From the NCBI GenBank assembly GCA_938015445.1, contig CALLPE010000001.1, forward strand, positions 1 through 64,000: DNA of 64,000 bases, written 5' to 3'. Below, piece by piece: positions 58,726 through 64,000 of this stretch; position 1 is the first letter of the stretch, and every line of letters starts with the position of its first letter. Source of the stretch: an uncultured Pirellulales bacterium (GTDB lineage Bacteria > Planctomycetota > Planctomycetia > Pirellulales > Thermoguttaceae). A model generated the notes under the pieces. The model saw only the letters and a program-made list of their open reading frames with translations, was not told the DNA's origin and made no database searches. A program made the translations under genes and the position numbers.

Positions 58726-59360
58726 GGGCGTTTGAGAATCTCGCTAAGGATGATGGCTTGCCGCACGTTGTCCGGATCGGCGAGCATGGCCGCCAGCGTG
58801 CTGGAAGCCAGCGGAGTGACGCCCGGCAACGGACCGGCAGGGAGCACCGACTCGTCGATCACTGGAGCCACAGCGGCCTCGCCCGGCTGTGCAGCTAAGC
58901 GGCTGACCTCGTGGCCGAACTTCTGCTGTAGCCGAGCGTCCATCTGGTCGTCGGCCTGAGCGACTTCGGCCCCCAGCCTTGCCGTTCTTTGCTGAAACTC
59001 GCTGGTATCCATACGGCGGCGAACGTGTTCGGTAACGCGCCCGCCCACCGGAGTGGCAGCGACCACCTCGGCTTCTACCGGCTCGGGTTCTACTGATTTG
59101 GCCATGACGGGCTTTCCTGACGCGGGCCGTGCCGTAGCACGACGCAGGAAATCTTCGATTTCCGCTTCTACTCGGGCGTCGCGCGCGGCGCGACGTTCCG
59201 GGGGCTTGTTCCGCTGGCCCTGGCGCCGGGGCTGCATCGCTTTGCCCAAGGCATGGATACCGGCCGACAACAGCGCGAAAATTATCATCACCAAGATAGG
59301 CAGTAGGTCCGCCCATTTGGCCGCACACAGCATATCCATTTGCACTGCACAAAAGGTCAT
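58707..59360 (-). CDS. membrane-anchored protein partner of FloA
   Basis: The product is 217 residues, start overlapping the floA stop by ATGA. One membrane helix lies at about 17-37 ([20 protein letters not shown]). A strongly basic segment ([26 protein letters not shown]) and an extended Glu/Ala/Gln-rich coil follow. The C-terminal part ends in a small helical unit ([24 protein letters not shown]) that resembles DUF-type C-termini of planctomycete proteins next to FloA. The function is unknown; the coupling suggests a structural partner in flotillin membrane domains. Confidence 0.75.
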   Translation of the reverse strand: MTFCAVQMDMLCAAKWADLLPILVMIIFALLSAGIHALGKAMQPRRQGQRNKPPERRAARDARVEAEIEDFLRRATARPASGKPVMAKSVEPEPVEAEVVAATPVGGRVTEHVRRRMDTSEFQQRTARLGAEVAQADDQMDARLQQKFGHEVSRLAAQPGEAAVAPVIDESVLPAGPLPGVTPLASSTLAAMLADPDNVRQAIILSEILKRPDASWP

Positions 59361-60412
59361 ACAGACGCCTCTGGTTTCTTGCCGCCGGGAGCGCCGGCCC
59401 GGGCGATCGACAACCGCATGTCGGTATCGGCCTGTACGTTGCGCAACCGATAATAATCCATGATGCCCAATTTTCCGCTTTGGAACGCTTCGGCAATTGC
59501 CTTGGGGACTTCGGCCTCGGCCTCGATGAGCTTTGCCCGATTCTCCTCGATCTTGGCGATGTTCTCCTGCTCTTCCGCCACGGCCATCGCCCGGCGTCCT
59601 TCGGCTTTTGCGCGGGCGACGCGCATGTCGGCCTCGGCCTGATCAGCCCGCAATCGGGCGCCGATGTTGTCGCCCACGGTTATCTCCGCAATATCGATCG
59701 ACACGATCTCGAAGGCTGTTTGGGCGTCTAGTCGGCGGGCGAGCACGGTTTTCGAGATTCGGTCGGGCTGGGCCAGCACCTCCAAATGGGTTTCAGCCGA
59801 GCCGATGGCGTTGACAATTCCCTCGCCCACCCGGGCCACGATCGTCTCTTCGGTCGCTCCGCCGATAAGCTGCCGGAGATTTGCCCGCACCGTAACCCGA
59901 GCCTTCACTTTCAATTGTATGCCGTTTTGGGCCACGCCGTCGAGCGAATCGCGTCCGATGCTCTTGCCCGGACAGTCGATCACCTTCGGATAAACGCTGG
60001 TTTGCACGGCTTCCAGGATGTTGCGTCCGGCCAAGTCGATGGCGGCGGCCAGTTTGAAATCTAGGTCCAATTTGGCTTTGTTGGCGGCTATAAGCGCCTG
60101 GATCACCAGTGGCACCCGGCCGCCGGCCAAGTAGTGTGCCTCCAGCGCCTTGGATGTCACGCCTTGCTCGTCGCCAATGCCTGCCTGCACAGCCATGATC
60201 TTGCTGCGGACAATCACTTCCGGGTTGACTTTGCGAAAGGTCATCCCCAGCAAATCGAAGATGGTGATGCCGGCGCCGGTGGTCTTGGACTGTATCCACA
60301 GCCTGAAGTAGCGGGCGAAGACCCCCAGTATGATCAGCACCATGAAGAAGCCGATCGCCAGGATGACGAACAGCACGATCTGGAAGGCAGTAAGCTGGCC
60401 GAAAAGTAGCAT
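59357..60412 (-). CDS. floA: flotillin-like protein FloA (UPF0365)
   Basis: The product is 351 residues, close to Bacillus FloA (331). The N-terminal membrane hairpin (about 8-32, [20 protein letters not shown]) is followed by the SPFH-like domain: [48 protein letters not shown] and [33 protein letters not shown]. The coil [23 protein letters not shown] and [18 protein letters not shown] complete the domain. It forms functional membrane microdomains and affects membrane fluidity. It is followed by a coupled partner gene and preceded by two NfeD-family genes, the usual pairing. Confidence 0.95.
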   Translation of the reverse strand: MLLFGQLTAFQIVLFVILAIGFFMVLIILGVFARYFRLWIQSKTTGAGITIFDLLGMTFRKVNPEVIVRSKIMAVQAGIGDEQGVTSKALEAHYLAGGRVPLVIQALIAANKAKLDLDFKLAAAIDLAGRNILEAVQTSVYPKVIDCPGKSIGRDSLDGVAQNGIQLKVKARVTVRANLRQLIGGATEETIVARVGEGIVNAIGSAETHLEVLAQPDRISKTVLARRLDAQTAFEIVSIDIAEITVGDNIGARLRADQAEADMRVARAKAEGRRAMAVAEEQENIAKIEENRAKLIEAEAEVPKAIAEAFQSGKLGIMDYYRLRNVQADTDMRLSIARAGAPGGKKPEASV

Positions 60413-60782
60413 TATCAGCTCCTCGCCTCAGTGGCCATCGAAGATCCGCTGGAGAGCGAAAAGTGCACCCTCGGGAACATCGATAGTACGGTAGACTCTT
60501 TTTGCTAGTACACCCCTGCTCCGCGGCAGCCCGCTTCAAAAATCCCCGCGCTGCGGCGACCGTAAATAGCGCTGCCGGCCGTACGCCGTGTTCCGGGTCA
60601 GCTTGTCAGCGATCACTTTTTACCACAGAACATGAACATGAATACCGACTGATGCGGCGCGATAGCGAATGTTGGTTTATCGCTTTGAGCGACGGTTGTC
60701 AAGCACCGCAGGCGCGCGTCGTGTGTTTGGCGGGCGAATGGCTGACGAGGGTTTGCCACGTTCGGTGCTGGGCACGGCGGGG
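60413..60782. other. 370-bp spacer between NfeD and FloA genes
   Basis: Both neighbours are on the minus strand. GAACATGAACATGAAT near 60629 is a small tandem duplication. No gene or terminator was recognised. Its length suggests a floA promoter here. Confidence 0.4.
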
Positions 60783-61364
60783 TCAAGCACTCTGGTTTTT
60801 CTGATCGGCGAAGGGGTCTGGAATGACGCTATCGATGGGGCGTTCCAACGGGTTCTCGGCGTCGGCCGAAAGGCTTTCCGGTTCAATCGGCCGAACCACT
60901 GCCCGGCCTGCACGCACGTCGACCACCAGCACTGGCTGCCCCTGCTCGATAGCCACGCTTTCGCTCACCGCTTCCACGCTGCGGCCGTCGACTACCACCA
61001 CGCCGCCCGGCAGCATCTTGCACTTCGCCCGGCCCACTTTGCCGATGAGAGTCTTGAGCAGTTCTCGCTGCGGGTCTTCAGGCAACACGTCTTTACTATC
61101 GGGTACGTCCAGCAGTACGCGCCGGCCGATGGCAGTGCGCGGCCAGATGCGAAAACCCAAGACCACCAGTGCAGGCAATCCCACGCCGGCCACTCCCAGG
61201 ACAAGCAGCCCTGCCACGGGTCCTTCCATGAACCCCAGCACAATTGCCCCCACAATCGAACAAGCTGCCAGAAATCCCAGAACACCTGCCGACGGAAAAA
61301 ACACTTCCATCAGCGCTAGTGCCAGGCCAAGGATCAGCAGTAATATCGACCAGAGCCAATTCAT
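60783..61364 (-). CDS. short NfeD-family protein
   Basis: The product is 193 residues. Helices lie at about 3-22, 28-45 and 52-75 (IVGAIVLGFMEGPVAGLLVLG), with the N-terminal motif ALALMEVFFPSAGVLGFLAACS. The C-terminal part (about 100-175) is an OB-fold like NfeD domain: LIGKVGRAKCKMLPGGVVVVDGR, SVEAVSESVAIEQGQPVLVVDV and RAGRAVVRPI. This short class lacks the protease domain. NfeD proteins bind SPFH proteins such as FloA through the OB domain. The next gene downstream is floA, and the upstream gene is the long NfeD, so the three probably act together. Confidence 0.92.
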   Translation of the reverse strand: MNWLWSILLLILGLALALMEVFFPSAGVLGFLAACSIVGAIVLGFMEGPVAGLLVLGVAGVGLPALVVLGFRIWPRTAIGRRVLLDVPDSKDVLPEDPQRELLKTLIGKVGRAKCKMLPGGVVVVDGRSVEAVSESVAIEQGQPVLVVDVRAGRAVVRPIEPESLSADAENPLERPIDSVIPDPFADQKNQSA

Positions 61365-61724
61365 TTAGCAACAGTTTTGGGAGCAAGGATACGTCAACCG
61401 CGGTGTTTCAGGCGGCGAGCTTTACTGAGAATAATTGAGGGTGTGCAGAGATCGGAGCACCATAACTCGTTGTTGTTTTCCACAGTTTATTGCCCTTCGC
61501 CTGCCCGGCTCTACGTGCGCACGCCACTGAGAACATATACAAACTACGGGCTTTGTTTTCGGACAGTCTCGGATATTTGTTGCAAGTGCAATCTGAAAAC
61601 CACGCTCCCTGCCAACACGGCCGCCGGGAAGGCCGTGCTCGACGAGCTTACACAAGGCGGGGCCTTACACAAAGCAGGGCAACCCGCTTGTGGCTCGACC
61701 TATCGGCCGGTTCACTGGACGGTG
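61365..61724. other. 360-bp spacer, nothing recognised
   Basis: It separates two NfeD genes. A plus-strand open frame (61377-61988) enters the antisense of the large NfeD gene and is not credible. No repeats stand out. Confidence 0.4.
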
Positions 61725-63953
61725 TTACTGAGGTTCGCCGGCCTGTTCGACGACTACCCGGTTTCCGTAAACGGCCACTACCCGAACTTCAGTATTGCGA
61801 GGAATCAACTCGCCATTGCTGACCACGTCCACCAACCGGCTGCCGAAGCGGGCCTTGCCGCTAGGCGTCAGTTGGGTTGTAGTCACGCCCGACGCGCCCA
61901 GCAGGTCGCTGTAATCGGCCAGCACTTCGCGGCGGCGGATGCGTTCAGCTTCTTCGCCTTCGGGCGGGGCAAGGAACATCTGGCTTAGGACCGGTGCCTT
62001 GGGCAGCCACTTGCGCAGCGCCATGGCTGCGGCCACAAAGCCTACGCCTGCACCGCCGATAGTCAGCAGCGATTTTTGTAATTGTGCGAACTGATACGGG
62101 TTGTGTGGCACGACGAACGTCTGGCTGGCCAGGATCAGCGAGGCGATGACCAGCAAGCCGCCCCCCAGTCCGAAAATCCCAAAACCCGGTATCACGAACA
62201 TTTCCAATAACAGGCAGGCCACTCCGGTGGCGAACAAAACCACTTCCAACCAGCCGGCCGTCCCGCCCAGGTAGTGACTCCAGAAGAATAGCACGAAGCA
62301 CACGAAGGACACGAATCCGCCGATGCCGATACCCGGCGTGTGCAGCTCGATGTACAGGGCCACAAAACCAATCATCAGCAAAAAAGCTGCCACGCCGGGG
62401 GAAGCCAACACATCGATCAAGAAGCTCGCCCAGCCCGGCTCTAGCAAGTCCAGGTCGTCGATTCCATAATACTGGCGGAACTGGGAGAAGCTATCCAGCA
62501 CATTGCTGGCCAACCCGTAACGAACAGCCTGTTGTCCCACCGTCCGGAATTGCTGGCCACGCACGGTGACCGGCTCGCCTTTGCGGGCGTCGGGATGCTG
62601 GCGCAAATACCGTTGGAACTCTTCAGCGGTAAGAAACACCTCTTCGCCTGGCCGGCTGCACTGATAAACCACCAACTGCGGATCGACGATCGCCGCCGCC
62701 AGCCAGCGCGGCCGATGCTTGAACGGGCCATTTGGATCGCTGATGGCTTCGCGGGCATCGGCGATTTCCTCGGACGAAAACTCTCTAGCGCCCGGTCCAC
62801 CGAGCACTGCTTGGCTATGTACGGCCACTTCCTTGCACGCCAGGGCGATTAGCGCCGCGTCGGAAAGCGCTTGATTAGGCACATAAGCCACTGTGCTGAT
62901 CCGGCCGGCGGAATCCAGTTCGGCAATTGCTCGGGCCACGTTCAGACTGCCTTCTAGCGAGCCGCCGGGGCTGTCGATCCACAGGCATACGAAGTTGGCG
63001 TCGCGCTGGCGAACTTCCTCTTGCAACAAGCGGCGGATCTTCGCCGCCTGCCGCGGACTTATCGGCCCTTTGACATCGATCCGCACCGGACGGACTGCGC
63101 CGACAAACATTGGGTTTTCTTCGGCCTGTTCGGGCGGGAAACCAAGGGCCTTGGCCACCTCGTGCCGGCTGGAGGCCAAGCGTTTGATGAACGTCAGCCG
63201 CCGCGCTTCCTCGCCGCTTATCAACCCCCGCTCGGCCACCAGCGACAGGTGCGGGTTGTCGGCATCGTACAGCTTACTCTGCGAGCGGATTGTGTGCTGC
63301 TTGCGCAACGCCGGCAGTTCGTCGGTCAGGATGTATTCGGTCACGCCGATATCGACGGCCAGCACTTCCAGGGTCGGGTCCAGCATCCACAGGACCACGG
63401 CGGCAGGAATGGTTTTCCGCAGGTCGGCGGTTTCTTTGTAATGCGAACGCATGGCCGCGGTGATGGCCTCCTCGTCGCAGCCGGCCTGCCCTATGCTGGC
63501 CTCTTTGGACATCATGATCTCTTCGCAGGCCAGCACCGCCAGCACCGCGTGGCCTTGGATGGAATTGGGCACGTATGCTACGGTATAGACCCCCTGCAAT
63601 TCTTTGCTGGTCAACAGGCGCGCCAGGTCCAAAGCGGCCCCGAACTCGCTGCCGCGGCCGAACTCGGCCTGCTTGGGGGGAACCTCGAATTCAAACAGCA
63701 AGGTCAGCCGCTTGCCTTCTTCCCCGGCGCGATCGATAGCCCTGCGGACGAACTGCCGCACCCGATCGACAGTCTGGCCGGTAATCGGCAACTGGATGCG
63801 GATGGCCCGCATCACCCGCGGCTGCTGCTCATCGGCCGCAGCGTACAAGGGCTGCGGTGGCACAGCGACCGCCCAGCCCAAAATCAAAAGCATAGCGGTC
63901 GCCAATACCTCGCGCAGGCCGAGATTGTTTGCAGCCCGATAAGATTCCCGCAT
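61725..63953 (-). CDS. long NfeD1a protein with tandem ClpP-like protease-type domains
   Basis: The product is 742 residues. A signal peptide covers about 15-40. Two ClpP/SppA-like domains follow. The first (about 45-210) has AYVPNSIQGHAVLAVLACEE, with Gly134 where the nucleophile Ser is expected. The second (about 285-440) has FVCLWIDSPGGSLEGSLNVA and VPNQALSDAALIALACKE, with Ser364 in that position. Four to five membrane helices lie at about 515-645, and a C-terminal OB-fold NfeD domain at about 690-742 (GASGVTTTQLTPSGKARFGSRLVDVVSNG). It corresponds to the membrane-bound serine protease that acts on a stomatin/flotillin partner in archaea. The first domain may be inactive (inference). It heads the cluster toward floA. 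Confidence 0.92.
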   Translation of the reverse strand: MRESYRAANNLGLREVLATAMLLILGWAVAVPPQPLYAAADEQQPRVMRAIRIQLPITGQTVDRVRQFVRRAIDRAGEEGKRLTLLFEFEVPPKQAEFGRGSEFGAALDLARLLTSKELQGVYTVAYVPNSIQGHAVLAVLACEEIMMSKEASIGQAGCDEEAITAAMRSHYKETADLRKTIPAAVVLWMLDPTLEVLAVDIGVTEYILTDELPALRKQHTIRSQSKLYDADNPHLSLVAERGLISGEEARRLTFIKRLASSRHEVAKALGFPPEQAEENPMFVGAVRPVRIDVKGPISPRQAAKIRRLLQEEVRQRDANFVCLWIDSPGGSLEGSLNVARAIAELDSAGRISTVAYVPNQALSDAALIALACKEVAVHSQAVLGGPGAREFSSEEIADAREAISDPNGPFKHRPRWLAAAIVDPQLVVYQCSRPGEEVFLTAEEFQRYLRQHPDARKGEPVTVRGQQFRTVGQQAVRYGLASNVLDSFSQFRQYYGIDDLDLLEPGWASFLIDVLASPGVAAFLLMIGFVALYIELHTPGIGIGGFVSFVCFVLFFWSHYLGGTAGWLEVVLFATGVACLLLEMFVIPGFGIFGLGGGLLVIASLILASQTFVVPHNPYQFAQLQKSLLTIGGAGVGFVAAAMALRKWLPKAPVLSQMFLAPPEGEEAERIRRREVLADYSDLLGASGVTTTQLTPSGKARFGSRLVDVVSNGELIPRNTEVRVVAVYGNRVVVEQAGEPQ

Positions 63954-64000
63954 GCCTGCGCCCTGATGAAACTGCTTGAACGATCCCGCTCAACCGGTCC

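Overview
The window is about 64 kb of a GC-rich bacterial chromosome, almost certainly from Planctomycetota and most likely a Pirellulales-type lineage. The evidence is the gene families: a Ser/Thr kinase with the planctomycete J-domain-like N-terminus, a DUF1559 pseudopilin, a DUF6800 mini-protein, a FeeM-type N-acyl amino acid synthase, a formylglycine sulfatase, terpene-cyclase-like toroid proteins, FloA/NfeD, and several lipoproteins I recognise only as planctomycete-type. Genes are loosely packed with long spacers. No rRNA, tRNA, insertion sequence, prophage or CRISPR was found.

Layout. 1-4.9 kb (minus): the N-terminus of a kinase, then a three-gene MotA/ExbB-type channel operon with two coiled-coil ExbD/MotB-like partners. 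4.9-6.4 kb: no credible gene, but a candidate structured RNA with a strong terminator and two imperfect tandem arrays. 6.4-14 kb: a PQQ-type beta-propeller protein, a TonB-like membrane protein with an alpha/alpha-toroid domain, an orphan ModA-like protein and a TolC-family protein. 14.3-26.6 kb (all plus): N-acyl amino acid synthase, FHA protein, fabI, truA, a GT4 glycosyltransferase, a kinase, accA, an LRR membrane protein, and the isoprenoid pair ispA-dxs. 26.8-35.5 kb: DUF457-type membrane protein, CvpA, xseB-guaA, psd-pssA (phosphatidylethanolamine synthesis), riboflavin synthase, gmhB and a pseudopilin. 36-44 kb (minus): an exbB-exbD-toroid protein operon and a very large TPR protein. 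44-53 kb: lipoprotein, lipoate ligase, sulfatase, a phosphofructokinase of the plant/trypanosome type, DUF6800 and two LolA-like proteins. 53-57.5 kb: three envelope genes, two of them paralogous. 57.7-64 kb (minus): 3-hydroxyisobutyrate-dehydrogenase-like enzyme and a NfeD1a / short NfeD / FloA / membrane-partner cluster.

Most notable observations. (1) Two toroid proteins each carry the TonB/TolA-type SxxxH transmembrane signature, and one is co-encoded with ExbB and ExbD. This suggests a proton-motive-force-driven envelope device with a terpene-cyclase-like fold in place of the usual TonB C-terminus. (2) Spacers, and sometimes gene ends, repeatedly contain short imperfect tandem arrays. Each array has its own unrelated unit and a steady period (11, 17, 18, 22, 25 or 27 bp). 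(3) The 9-mer GGGCAGGGG occurs at least 13 times, nearly always in the sense strand. (4) A structured RNA locus near 5.9-6.1 kb ends in an 18-bp-stem terminator and has no gene to terminate. All repeat and motif counts were made by eye.
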